Source: Cranoglanis bouderius
Lineage: Eukaryota; Chordata; Actinopteri; Siluriformes; Cranoglanididae
Length of the DNA stretch: 64,000 bases
NCBI GenBank assembly: GCA_023630585.1
Contig: CM042567.1
Coordinates: 1,161,001 to 1,225,000 of the forward strand
Direction: 5' to 3'
Made by a program: the position numbers and the translations under genes. How positions within the stretch are numbered: position 1 is the stretch's first letter; each line of letters opens with the position of its first letter. Below are positions 33,301 to 45,407 of the stretch, piece after piece. Below the pieces are notes generated by a model. The model did not search any database. It had not been told where the DNA came from and saw nothing but the letters and a program-made list of their open reading frames with translations.

Positions 33301-34280
33301 AAAATAAATAAGAACAGATAAAAGGTCTCATTTACCAACAAACATCACTGTGAAAGACCATGCAAAGCAGTTTTGCATATATCCTCCTGCCATATGTTGG
33401 CATATATGCATTATCAATATATGTTTTTATATATATACTATCTACATGTTCCATATTTGAAAAGGACCAATTTCAAATATGTTTCTATATATGGTATATA
33501 TTATACATATATGTATATATGGTATATATTTTGTATAAGTGAAATTCTTACATGCCAATGTATTACATGTATTGGAAATTCATACCTGTCCATATATCAC
33601 ATTTCTGTATGGGAGGAATGCATCGGTTGAGTAAATGATTCAGTGAGTCTTTGGCAACGCACAAAAAGACGCTCACCTTTTGCACGTACTGGCGTAACAA
33701 TGTAATTCACAGAAAGGGCCAGTAAATGAATCTTTTTCAGAGAAAACGTTTGATTCGCTGAGATGACGTCACTCTTTGGCATCGTAGTCATTAAGGTGTT
33801 AACTGCACTCCAGCTTGGAAACTTTACAGATTGCATCAGTCATCATGCAGCATAATTTCAATAAATAAAATAATTCATTTGTGAAAATACTTTGCTTTTG
33901 TTGTAAAGTTATTTCCCCAGTATGTATCCTGCAGGACACAAACACCCGCCATGTCCTGCAGAATTTCAGATTTATCCTGCGCAATAATCCTGCAGGGAGT
34001 GTGTGTGTTTTAAATAGACCTCCTTCACAGAATTCCTGCAGGTATTTCTACAGGAAAATGAGCTGAAAATCCTGTAAGATATCTCCACAATATTCCTGCA
34101 GGATTCCTGTAGGGTTTTCATTGTAAGGGTAATGAAACATGGTCGTCAGTTGGCCTTCCAGGGAAATCCTTTCAGGTTCCTTATGTGTTTCTTTATGACG
34201 AAGACTTTTCGGATGATAAAAACCCTGAATTATCCAACATTTAACAAACCCTAGAAGAATGTACCAAGTCCCAAGATATA
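33301..34280. other. Unassigned AT-rich DNA
   Basis: About 1 kb with TATATG clusters (33380-33600) and several CCTGCAGGA phrases (33935-34110) similar to 32050-32075, hinting at a decayed repeat. No exon is seen. Confidence 0.4.
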
Positions 34281-34690
34281 CTATACAGCTACAAGTATGT
34301 GCACCTCTGACCTTCACACCCATATGTGGTTCCTCCTCAAACTGTTAGTACAAATTTGGAAGCACACAATTGTATAGAATGTCTTTGTTTGCTGTAGCAT
34401 CATATACATCATATACACAAAGCGAGCTCCATGAAGACATGGTGTATGAAGGTTGGAAGAAGGTAGAAGAAATGGAGTGTCCTGCACAGAGCCCTGACCT
34501 CAACCACACTGAACACCTTTGGGATGAACTGGAACTGGAGCCTCCTCACATCAACATCAGTACCTGACCTCAACCTCACTAACACTCTTGTAGCTGAATG
34601 AACACAATAATAAATAAAGGGGGAATAAATCTGAAATTGGATGTTCAACAAGCACATATGGATGTGATGGTCAGGCGTGCACATCACATA
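34281..34690. mobile_element. Degenerate Tc1-like copy or MITE (third relative of 5308-5770)
   Basis: It starts CTATACAGCTACAAGTATGT and includes AAAGCGAGCTCCATGAAG, the CTGACCTCAACCACACTGAA block (SPDLNHTEHLW-like) and GTGATGGTCAGGCGTGCACA near the right end. It is internally shortened and broken in frame. Confidence 0.65.
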
Positions 34691-34700
34691 TCGCTGTTCT

Positions 34701-34904
34701 ACAACCCCAATTCCAAAAAAGTTGGGACGCTGTGTAAAATGTAAATAAAAACAGAATGCAATGATTTGCAAATCTCATAAACCCATATTTTATTCACAAG
34801 AGACCATAGAAGACATATCACACATATGGGTTTATGAGATTTGCAAATCACTGCATTCTGTTATTATTTTACACAGTGTCCCAACCTTTTTGGAATTGGG
34901 GATG
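34701..34904. mobile_element. Palindromic MITE
   Basis: ACAACCCCAATTCCAAAAAA at the left is mirrored by TTTTTGGAATTGGGGATGT at the right. A second inner pair (GATTTGCAAATCTCATAAAC and its inverse) makes almost the whole 204 bases one imperfect hairpin. TA flanks both sides. Confidence 0.8.
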
Positions 34905-34917
34905 TAACTAGAATGAT

Positions 34918-34920
<3 letters not shown>

Positions 34921-34977
<57 letters not shown>
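34921..34977. repeat. (GA)n microsatellite
   Basis: About 28 GA units directly after the palindromic MITE. Confidence 0.95.
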
Positions 34978-34978
<1 letters not shown>

Positions 34979-35657
34979 AAGGGAGCTCTTTTTGTACTGA
35001 AGGATAATCCTTAAGTAAAATATCACCCAGTTCTTCAGATTTCTAGCCTTTTGACGTGTCCTGCTTGTGTTTTTTTTACACTAATAAAGCTAATAAAAGA
35101 CTCAATAAACTCCATTTAAAAATCACACCATCTGTCTCAAAACTGTTATATAATAATATTTCACTGATCAAATATTCCTGATGCAGAGATCCCCCTCTCT
35201 CAGCTCCATTCCCCTCATTTCACTGCTGTTTCCCTGCAGCGCCTCAAGGTGGAAGCAGAAACCCACGTTTCAGTCGCAGTGACTTTAATATCAGTATAAT
35301 ATCTCCTGCACACTCTCTCCAGTCTGCAGTGAGGAATTATAATTTTAACAATTTTCCTGGTCTCTATAAGGCTGTGCGATATGATATGAAGATGTAAAAA
35401 TGACATTGTGATGAATGTTTGTTCTAGCAGTATAATTTTCTGAGATATTTCAAATATTGTCAGTATTTTATATAAAAATTACAAACTCTGATTGGCTGAT
35501 TGGATGTTAAAACATACTAAATATGTAAATTTTCACTTGACAGGAAATTAAAATCATTGAACACACACTTATACACTTATACATTTCAAATCGATCCAAT
35601 TAGATCTGATCTTCATTTATCTATTAGAGATACAAACATCATTTATGGAGTAGCATA

Positions 35658-35724
<67 letters not shown>

Positions 35725-36051
35725 TTATCAGAGAAATTGAAGTTGTACAAATTCCATTTTTATTTTATTAATATTTTATGATATTATCTATTTTTATTCT
35801 ATTATAATTTTATTCTGTATTTTTCATTGTGTTTTATTTTATTGTGTTTTATTGTATTTTTATTTTATTGTGACTCAGAGATAAATAGTTTTAAGTGTTT
35901 TAATATTTAAAAATTTTATTTAATATTTTGTTAGACAACCAGTATATCTTGATACAGATCGTGTATTGTAGAAATGTTATATCTGCAGCGCTAGTTTCTA
36001 AAATATCTCTCTTTTGAAGAGAAAAGACTTTTTCTGTTTACTGAAAAAAGG

Positions 36052-36103
<52 letters not shown>

Positions 36104-36515
36104 TACATGTATCTTAGAATCACATAAAATCATATATAATTTTCATGAATAAACATAACCATGATAATGCTTTACATTAAGTGTTAAAAACCTTGAACCT
36201 TGAACCTTGAATTAATTAGCAGTAATTAATTCAGTAACAGGAACAGCACCTTCGCTAATGCATTAATACCAACTGCATTCATTTATTATAATACTGTATG
36301 CACTCTCATGTTCATGTATTGTATGTGCACACGAGTATATGAACACGTACATCCTGTTTACATCAGCGTTATTAAACACAGTGAGAATGAATTAGTAAAG
36401 TGAAGGATTTTTAATTTCAGTTGTGCATAACGTCTGGATTGTGAATCATTTCTACATTACAATTTAAAAACGTGCTAAAGAGTCAAAAGTATATAGTAAG
36501 TAAACAATAAGTAAG
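34978..36515. other. AT-rich intergenic DNA with microsatellites
   Basis: It holds a (GT)n run at 35661-35718, a (TTA)n run at about 36054-36101, and a CCTTGAACCTTGAACCTTGA run at 36189 that resembles the 3' tail of Rex1-like LINEs. A fragment GGCTGTGCGATATGAT near 35370 resembles the MITE end at 9004. No gene is seen. Confidence 0.6.
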
Positions 36516-36725
36516 TAAACACTGTGTGATTATTTTCCTGTAACAGCATATTCCCAAGTGTTTTATTCCTTTTATACTACAGCAACACATCATACTATAG
36601 AAACGATAACGTATTAGAACGAACGCATTGATGTGTATAAACCCGTGATCTGCAGCTGCGCTACTGTCAGAGCTGCTGTTCTAGAAAATTAATCAACACC
36701 TTCTGACCAATCAGAGTCCAGAATT
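36516..36725. mobile_element. Palindromic repeat family copy b
   Basis: It contains ATTATTTTCCTGTAACAGCA at the left, ACTATAGAAACGATAACG in the body and CCTTCTGACCAATCAGAGTC at the right, in the same order as the other copies. It is shorter than copy a. Confidence 0.6.
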
Positions 36726-37748
36726 CAAAGTTGTAGAGTGTAAGCCTGGCTTATGATGGAGACAAGAGGGAGAAATATGATCCGAGTATTTATATTTCAG
36801 TCTCAGAATTATAGGTAAATAAGGTCATGGTTAGTGTTAAGGAGATCCATAAGCATGTTATAACCCGAGTAGAACTTTTAGCTAAAAGTTTTGTCAATCA
36901 GTGCTAATGGAGGAGGAGTTCAAATTGATTTCCGATTTAAAATTTTGGCTTTTAAACTTTCAACCGCAAGTGTCTCTGTCTCGGTCTCTGTTTTTGCTTT
37001 AAACCCTTTTTTGTTGCTTTTCCTGTCCTTTCTTTTACTCTGTAGCTCTGGCAATCCTCACATCTGCTCCTCACCTCACCTCCACGGTCCCAGGTGCAGA
37101 GCCGAGTGAAAGGTCAAAGGTCAGAGCTCATTTTCTTGGAATCTGTCTCGGCCGTCACTCCACACAAAATGATCCGGTATAGATGCTGTAGATCAGTCCG
37201 GTGGTGATGACAGATGAGGCGTAATTTCTTATGAACAAGATGTGGCTCTATATTCGCTTTAAAAAAACACACACACACACAGCACTTATTTTAGTTTATT
37301 TACATAAAAATGAAATAAAATTAAATAATTTTTTTTTTCCCTCCAATTTATAGAATGAACTGTTGTCATTCAGGAGATCGATTCAACAAGACCGAGATTT
37401 GAAAATGATCCAAGAGACATGTAAGAAAATAAAATCACATTTATCGTTAATGCTTCAGTAGCAGCATTAGTTCTGTTGTGACTTTCTAATACATTTTTTA
37501 ATTTAATTTTAAAATATCTGTGATATCTTTATTTATCTATTAACAATATAAACAACTATTATGGAAAGACACCAAATTCCTTCATATGCTTGTGTGAATT
37601 ATCGTGAGTGACTGGTCATGTTAAGGAAAATTAAATAAAATAAATTTTAATTACATTTAAAAAAACAAAAACAAATTTCATTTCATTCTCAGATTCTCAG
37701 ATAAAACCTTATAAAATGTTATATTATATTACAGTATATATATATATA
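36726..37748. other. Unassigned intergenic DNA
   Basis: Mixed sequence with a (CA)n run at about 37268-37280. An open frame at 36891-37109 shows no domain. A C-rich stretch at 37040-37100 ending TCCCAGGTGCAG looks like a splice junction in isolation, but no exon could be defined. Nothing else is seen. Confidence 0.4.
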
Positions 37749-39064
37749 GACTTTCAGCTGTTTGCGATGAACAAATCAAACAAAAGCAATTGAAATAGTT
37801 CAACACAATGAATGCTTCAAGTGGTTTCCCCAAATTCAACTGAAAATGCAACTTATAATGACTTCTCCAGTCTCAAAATTATTCAACCCCTTCATGGACA
37901 GCATCTTTAGTACTTAGTAGAGACCCTTTTGCTGTTATGACCTGCTGCAGACGAGATGCATAGCCAGACACCAGTTTCTGGCAGCGTTCCTGAGGAATCT
38001 TAGCCCGTTCCTCATGAGCAATGGCCTCCAGTTCAGTAATATTCTTGGGTTTGTGTGCTGCAACCGTCTTCTTCAAATCAAAAAGTCAGGTGACTGTGAT
38101 GGCCCTGTAGAATCTTCCAGGACTTCTTCTGCAACCAAGCCTTGGTGGAATTTGAGGTATGCTTGGGATCATTGTCCTGTTGGAAGGTCCAATGACGCCC
38201 AGGCTTCAGCTTCCTCACAGACGGCATGAAGTTTTCTCCTAGGAATTCCTTTGCCTTCCACACGCTGCAGGTTTCCAGTGCCAGAGGATGCAAAGCAGCC
38301 CCAGAGCATCACCGAGCCACCACCATGCTTGACTGTGGACAGAGTGTTCTTTCTTCATTCTTCTTTCTCCAGACACACCGCTGATCCATCGTGCCGAAAA
38401 GTTCCAGTTTTGTTTCATCGCTCCACAGAACAGAATCCCAAAACTTCTGTGGCTTATTTATATGATTGTGATCTGACTTCTCTTGTGCTTTTGGGTCAGT
38501 AGTGGTGAACGTCTTGGAGTTCTGGCATGGAAACCTTCTGCGTTTAGTACACACCATACTGTGTCTCACTGAAACCTCAGTGCCTGTTGCCACCAAGTCT
38601 TGCGGCAGGTCTTTTGCAGTCACTCGAGGCTTTTTCACAACCTGCCTTCTCAGAAATCTGGTTGCAGCCGTCGATAGCTTCCTTTTTCTGTCCCGTCCAG
38701 GTATTTCATGTATTTTCTGCCCCTGGCCAGTTCAGGTATTTCATGTGTTCCAGCTCAAGAGACACCTGGTGCAACTAATGAAGCCCTTGATTAATTGCAT
38801 CAAGTGTGCTTGAGACAACACCTGTTTTGCATATTTGTGCTGTTGTGAGGGATTCTGTTCAGTGGGTTGAATAATTTTGAGACTGGAGAAGTAATTATAA
38901 GTTGCATTTTCAGTTGAATTTGGGGAAACCACTTGAAGCATTCACTGTGTTGAACTATTTCAGCTGCTTCTGTTTGATTTGTTCGTCGCAAGCAGCTGAA
39001 AGTCTGTAAATTTTGACAATAAACCTGATTTGCAATGGGGGTCGAATAATTTTGATTGCAACTG
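37749..39064 (-). mobile_element. Tc1-like transposon, family C, copy 2 (left end truncated, broken)
   Basis: Closely similar to 23783-25092, with the same order of motifs: GACTTTCAGCTG, AAAATTATTCAACCCC, FQQDNDPKHTS, KNITELEAIAHEER. The right end TTTTGATTGCAACTG at 39064 is followed by TA. The outermost bases of the left repeat are missing, replaced by a TA run. The transposase is fragmented over minus-strand frames 38638-37879. Confidence 0.85.
37879..38640 (-). pseudogene. Frameshifted Tc1-like transposase (family C, copy 2)
   Basis: Pieces 38638-38309 (KPQKFWDSVLWSDETKLELF, containing the first catalytic Asp), 38293-38078 (FQQDNDPKHTSNSTK, with the second Asp) and 38076-37879 (C-terminal helix). 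The first Asp motif is better preserved than in copy 1, but the frame is broken. Confidence 0.8.
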
Positions 39065-39797
39065 TAGGTATTAAATATTACTAAACATACAATATAATAT
39101 AAATATTTAAATGTAAATATTAAATGATATTTCATGTTCATTAAAATTAAAGGGAAGCACTTTGGACTTTTTATTTTTATTATTATTGCAAATTAATATT
39201 GCAAGTTAAAATTTGTTAAAATTGTTTTCATTCCAAAAAAATAATAAAAAATAATAAAAAATTCTTAGTTGTTCTGTGTTAAAAAAAAAAAAAAAAGCCC
39301 ACAGTCTTAAAAATTACGAAAAATTAAATCTATATTAGAGCTAGTTTTAATCCAATGAACGATGACAACATTAGTGATCAGACAAATAACCCAGGGTGCG
39401 TCTCAATCAGCTCCCTAGTTCAGCAGTCAGGGCACTGATCAGGGAGTCGACCATTTTAAGGGCTGTCTCAATCACGAAATCCTTCCAGTGCACTGGAATG
39501 TTAACTCCCTAAAAAATCCCACAAAGCACCACAAAAACCAGGGCGCATCAATACTCACTATGTTCCCTTACTGGAAATGACATCATATTTTCGGAAGCCT
39601 CTCAACTCGAAACAAATGTACTAAGCTTGTCTCGGCTACAAATGTAAGCAGCTTGTTATCACTGTTGTAGCTGTCAAATGATTACTTACGTTAGCGATTT
39701 GACAAATTATATGACATATAATGTCAGAAAGATATCGGTCCTGCCTGTTGTTGATACATTAAATGCCAGTGGAGACGTTTTACAATGCGAGTACATA

Positions 39798-41180
39798 CAG
39801 TGGGGGAAAAAAGTATTTGATCCCCTGCTGATTTTGTACGTTTGCCCACTGACAAAGAAATGATCAGTCTATAATTTTAATGGTAGGTGTATTTTAACAG
39901 TGAGAGACAGAATAACAACAAAAAAATCCAGAAAAATACATTTCAAAAAAGTTATAAATTGATTTGCATTTTAATGAGTGAAATAAGTATTTGACCCCCT
40001 ATCAATCAGCAAGATTTCTGGCTCCCAGGTGTCTTTTACACAGGCAATGAGCTGAGATTAGGAGCACTCTCTTAAAGGGAGTGCTCCTAATCTCAGTTTG
40101 TTATCTGTATAAAAGACACCTGTCCACAGAAGCAATCAATCAATCAGATTCCAAACTCTCCACCATGGCCAAGACCAAAGAGCTGTTCAAGGATGTCAGG
40201 GACAAGATTGTAGACCTACACAAGGCTGGAATGGGCTACAAGACCATCACCAAGCAGCTTGGTGACAACAGTTGGTGCGATTATTCGCAAATGGAAGAAA
40301 CTGTCAGTCTCCCTCGGTCTGGGGCTCCATGCAAGATCTCACCTTGTGGAGTTTCAATGATCATGAGAACGGTGAGGAATCAGCCCAGAACTACACGGGA
40401 GGATCTTGTTAATGATCTCAAGGCAGCTGGGACCATAGTCACCAAGAAAACAATTGGTAACACACTACGCCATGAAGGACTGAAATCCTGCAGCGCCCGC
40501 AAGGTCCCCCTGCTCAAGAAAGCACATGTACAGGCCCGTCTGAAGTTTGCCTGAATGATTCAGAGGAGAACTGGGTGAAAGTGTTGTGGTCAGGTGTGGT
40601 CAGATCTCTTTGGCATCAACTCAACTCGCCGTGTTTGGAGGAGGAGGAATGCTGCCTATGACCCCAAGAACACCATCCCCACCGCCAAACATGGAGGTGG
40701 GAACATTATGCTTTGGGGGTGTTTTTCTGCTAAGGGGACAGGACAACTGCACCGCATCAAAGGGACGATGGACGGGGCCATGTACCGTCAAATCTTGGGT
40801 GAGAACCTCCTTCCCTCAGCCAGGGCATTGAAAATGACCTTAATGACTTGGAGAGGATCTACAAAGAGGAGTGGGACAAAATCCCTCCTGAGATGTGTGC
40901 AAACCTGGTGGCCAACTACAAGAAACGTCTGACCTCTGTGATTGTCAACAAGGGTTTTGCCACCAAGTACTAAGTCGAAGGGGTCAAATACTTATTTCAC
41001 TCATTAAAATGCAAGTCAATTTATAACTTTTTTGAAATGTGTTTTTCTGGATATTTTTGTTGTTATTCTGTCTCTCACTGTTAAAATACACCTACCATTA
41101 AAATTATACACTGATCATTTCTTTGTCAGTGGGCAAACGTACAAAATCAGCAGGGGATCAAATACTTTTTCCCCCCACTG
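39798..41180 (+). mobile_element. Tc1-like transposon, family E, internally deleted, nested in a MITE
   Basis: CAGTGGGGGAAAAAAGTATT at 39798 and the inverse ending CCCCCCACTG at 41180 are flanked by TA. The terminal repeats run about 200 bases. The plus-strand transposase begins MAKTKELFKDVRDKIVDLHK at 40165 and reads with one interruption to SARALKM. It then jumps to the C-terminal part (DLERIYKEEWDKIPP, ANKGFATKY-like) in another frame. The segment carrying the second Asp and the Glu is deleted. Confidence 0.87.
40165..40973 (+). pseudogene. Deleted and frameshifted Tc1-like transposase (family E)
   Basis: Residues 1-130 of the N-terminal DNA-binding half are intact in the frame ending at 40554. 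The GGGNIMLWGCFSAKG block is in a different frame (40594-40932). The region with catalytic residues two and three is missing. The residual C-terminus reaches a TAA near 40971. Confidence 0.85.
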
Positions 41181-41314
41181 TAGTCATGTCACAGGAACTC
41201 GAGTTATCAGTGTCTCAATGTGTAGCGAGCCAGGGTCCTTAGCAGTGCCCCAACTCGTGTACACCATATACTGATTCACCACCTAGGGAGCTAAGGAGCT
41301 GATTGAGACACACC

Positions 41315-41510
41315 ACTAATGTTTTATGCTAATAATTTAATTTAAAATAATAAAACAAATGATCAAAGAATCATTCAAGTAATTCTTTCTAACATTACTT
41401 TCTAGTTATATTTGCATAGGACACCTCAAATCTCTCTAAAAACCCTTTCAGAAACTGTATTTCGAAGATTTATGATTCTCTCCTCAGGAAGTTCACCCTC
41501 TCACACCAAA

Positions 41511-41545
<35 letters not shown>

Positions 41546-43360
41546 ATGCAGGCAGCAGAAACTTTTGTCTGAGTTCATTCCTCTCCTCTCAATTATACAA
41601 AGGCAACGGCGTATTGAAAACTTCGAGTTCGACTGCGATTCTCATAAATCCGAGCTTTAACACAGAGCATTTAATATCAGCCTTCGTTAATAAGAGTCTC
41701 GCGTGCTGAATTATCCATAACGCTTCTCTGATTCAAAAAGAACCATGAAAAAAAAAAAAAACCTTGAGCGCTCTGTCTCATAATTAAATAATACATTACA
41801 TGTGGCAATTATTTTTCCTTAGTGCCAGACCGAGAAAATCAATAAGCGTAGGTAGAGGATGTGTCTCTCGTCTGTTCCCCTCGTGGCCAATTACATCATC
41901 ACAGCCCTAAATACCTGTACGGTGTCTGTGCTTTTAGTGGCAGAACGTCAAATGAGAGTCGTCTCACTGTGGGAAGATGAAACAGTCTTTTGAAAAAAGG
42001 GCGTGAAAGAATATCGGTGACATTTTTTTTCCAGAACGCTTCATCTGGTTTGACCTGCAACCAGTTTCACGAATACAACGTAAGATTTATCGTAGTTTAC
42101 GAACTAAAGGTTGCATCAAGTAGCAGAGTTTTAACTAGATACCATTTTTTTCCAGACCGAGTCCTAATGCATGTCTTCTGGTACTCGTCAATACTGATAC
42201 TGATACTGAAAGGAGTATTAATCAATCAGGAACGTCATGAACTCTTTATTTAGTTCTGTTTCTGCTGGTCTTTGTCATGTACTGCTCATGATGAGATGAG
42301 TTATCATGTTTACGATGTATCCCTTTACTGCATGTTGTTGCCGTATGGCAACAATTTTAATTTATCTCCAATTTTTTGATAGGCAATAATACAAAACTAC
42401 TATTTTCCTATCTAACTGGAAAAAGGGGGCTTTAACTTTGACATAACAAAAAAAAAAAAAAAAGCCATGTCACATGGCATGGCGAAGGACATCATCGGAA
42501 GGCTCTCGAAATGTGATACATTTTTCAACATTTAGGCAAAACTACTTAAAGGAAAAAAACTGAAACATTATCTGAGATCAATTAACATTTATTTGTTTTT
42601 TGTTTTTTTTGTCATTTAAAGAAATTTATATATTTTGAGTATTCTGTTAAACGAATACTTAATTAGAGAGCGCAGAGCAGTATCAGCGAGCGTGGTTGTT
42701 AAAAATTGCGAATCGCAAATCGAACGGGGAAAGGAAGTGGGCGTGTCTCAGTGCTCGGTGCTCAGTGCTCGCAGAACTGAAGTGCTCTTTGTGTGTTTGT
42801 GCAATTCACGGCACGATCACCATCGTTGATACCGCATGCTCAGGTCAGCGTCCTCGTGCTCTCTTAAAGATTAAACACACCATTTAAACACCATAAAGAT
42901 GTTTTATTAGGTTATTTATATTATAGGAAGATGCTGTTGTTGTTTTTTTCCCTACAGAGTTCGCAAAAAACGTCCAGATCGCTGACGTATCGTGAGAATT
43001 TATACGAGGTTTACGTCACCTGGTATCGTATGTTGGTATCGGAGCATTTTTGTGAGTATGCTAACCTAGCCTAACATTACAACTTAAAAAACTTAAGACC
43101 TTCCCTGTAGTGTGTGCAAGAAATCTGCAGGAAATAAAACCACTCTGTGATTGTGTTCAAAGTAAAAAGTGTGTTTTTATAGAATTGACTATACTGTAGA
43201 TGTGTTGTTTTTTTTTTCATTTCCTGAGGATTATAATGATTTCTTCATGTGGGGAATGTTTTAAACAAAGTATTTAAAATATTTTACCACTAATGCAGTG
43301 TCCTACCTTATTCTGTCTTTATTTTAGACACGGGTGAAGTTTGCAGCCGCTTCAATAACT
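41315..43360. other. Unassigned intergenic DNA
   Basis: About 2 kb of AT-rich sequence with an (AAAT)n run at 41511-41546 and several A runs. Short frames at 41990-42253 and 42635-42887 show no domain or splice support. No gene is seen. Confidence 0.45.
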
Positions 43361-43364
43361 TTAC

Positions 43365-43580
43365 ACAGTCTCACGCCGTACAAATTTCCAGTCGAAATTT
43401 CTTCGCACCTGCTTTCTGCACGAGCTGATTTCCGCTAATCTTCTTTGATCGCGGGTCTGTCGTTAGAGGATCTTCGTTATATAATAATCTGATGTGGAGA
43501 ACACACGCTATCACACAGAATGTTAGAGAATTCAGAACAGAGTACAGAGTGACGAGAAACAATCACACAAAATGGTTCAT
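43365..43580. repeat. Dispersed unclassified repeat, copy 1
   Basis: It shares ATCGCGGGTCTGTCGTTAGA, GAGGATCTTCGT and CTATCACACAGAATGTTAGA with 47935-48110, in the same order and orientation, with small differences. The class is unknown and there is no ORF. Confidence 0.65.
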
Positions 43581-44384
43581 TATTGAAGTTCGATTGTCGT
43601 GTGAGAGCTCAAGCAGAGAAAACAAACGCATAAAGCCAAAAAAAAAGAAAAAAAAAAGACGAATACAAGAAACGGATGATTTGAGTCATCACGTTACGGC
43701 TTTGCGTCAGATACTAATCACTAACCGCTTCCCTGCATCTCAATCATGGATGTAATACTTCCTGTTTATGTCCGATCTGCTTTCCGATTGGCTGGCGATG
43801 CTGAAATATGTCATTATGTCTGACAGCTTTGCTCTACGATCACTTTTACGCTCTTCTTTAGTGTCTTAACTGAAATTGTACTGTACAACTTGCATGTTTT
43901 AAAATCCTCTCGATGTAAAGTTTAGGACCGAATTTACACTTTAAAGAGCTAAATTATACATGTGCGCTCAGCTCTAGGTGGTAATAACTGATTAAGTCGG
44001 ATTAAGAGAGTTAGAGTGTGTTATGAACTTCTGTGTTTACGTGTTTCCGAGCGTCCATCTGGCTGGAAAAGAGCTCCGCTGCAGCCAGACATTCTTTCAG
44101 TTGAACAAATGCGTGTGTTCTTGGTGTGAAATATTCACGGCTGTTAAAAAGCAACGCATCAGATCTCATTAAACGTTGATGCGGCTCGTGGGCAAAGAGA
44201 ACGTTGGACGCATCAAAGCCTCGCTCGGCCAGCTGAATACTAATCACGGTGACATTTATTTATTTATTTTTTTGTGATTTCTCATCAGCCACAGAGCTGC
44301 TCAGACCTGGCATCGGTCAAATTTCAAAAAAGGATCTGGACTCGTACAGTTAATTAAAGTTAATTAAAGAATAAAACACTGTGT
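43581..44384. other. Unassigned intergenic DNA
   Basis: Mixed sequence with no recognised gene. The minus-strand frame at 44247-44011 has no recognisable domain. Confidence 0.4.
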
Positions 44385-45010
44385 GGTGCTGTTATAGGAA
44401 AAGAATTAACGACTGGGTGCTGTGATGCGGCTCGGAATTGATCAGCAGATCCTGAAGTCTTTTATTCCTCTTATACCATTTAAAAAAGTTATTAAACACA
44501 AGAATGACACACCATTCTTTAAAAAAAAAATCTGTTTGTAGTCACATTTAATGTTGTGGAACAAAATTCGTTCCTGTTCTCACTTACGTTACAGCAGCTA
44601 TAATCAGTCGTTCCATCACCAGCCTCTCTTTATTCTCTCTCTTGATGTTAATAAGACAAAAAAACAAAAACAAAACACAGCTTGATATCATGTTACAGAG
44701 AAACTGCAAAGAAACGTAAACTCCTCAGTCCTGAAGATGTCAGAAAACTTAAAGTTACAGCTTTATCTCGGACTGTTACAAAGCGCTGACACTGGAGACT
44801 CCTTCCGTAAACGTCTCGTTGTGATAACTTGTTTTGCGGATGTTCCACAACATTCACTATAACTATAAACGCTTAAATATGACTCGTCGTACACTAATAA
44901 ATAAAAAAAAAAATTGTAATACTAACTTCAGGATGTGCTGTTATAGGAAAATAATCACAGCAACTCTGCTTTGTGGATTATTTTCCTATAACAGCATGCC
45001 CCATAGTGTT
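44385..45010. mobile_element. Palindromic repeat family copy c, with a perfect 21-bp hairpin
   Basis: It starts near GCTGTTATAGGAAAAGAATT (44388). The body contains CGTAAACTCCTCAGTCCTGA and GCTGACACTGGAGACTCCTT, both shared with 48795-48900 and 58827-58915. At 44936-44996 the arms TGCTGTTATAGGAAAATAAT(C) and their exact inverse face each other across 19 bases. Confidence 0.65.
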
Positions 45011-45358
45011 TTATTCCTCACTTATTGTCTTCTTAATACCTCAAACCTGTCATGCTTTTAAAATGTTCTTATCTTGAAGGGCTCTTCAAAGGTTCATTGG
45101 TTAATTAAGGGTTCTTATCCTCCAAAAGGTACCAAGGGTTCTCCTCAGTGACCTTTCTGATAGAGAAACAATCAGTTGTAGGGTTCTATAACCCCGAAGG
45201 GTTCTAAAAGAGTGCATGCTGAAACTTTTGATGGATGGTGTAGTTGTGAAGTGTCACTCAGCGGGACTTGACCCCCATGGAGAGCCGAAAGAGCAACAAA
45301 GGTTTAGCAGACTCTCGGCGTAGAAGGTGGAGGACAGAGAGATTCTGCTCTGGGCTAC

Positions 45359-45407
<49 letters not shown>

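Larger units (their letters stand above)
39395..41314. mobile_element. Older MITE (GTCTCAATCAGCTCC ends) split by a Tc1 element
   Basis: The left end GGTGCGTCTCAATCAGCTCC at 39395 and the inverted end GGAGCTGATTGAGACACACC at 41314 bracket the Tc1-like element at 39798-41180. Without it the host element is about 540 bases. The interior has no ORF. The termini resemble hAT-type MITEs of fish, but no 8-base duplication is evident. Confidence 0.6.

Noticed and set aside
37030..37130. Possible exon ending at CCCAG-GTGCAG
   Set aside because: No matching acceptor, open frame or family resemblance could be found. Isolated splice-like motifs are expected by chance.
44936..44996. microRNA precursor
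   Set aside because: The hairpin arms are the ends of a dispersed repeat family, and perfect pairing over 21 bases is better explained by element ends. Small-RNA data would be needed to revive the idea.
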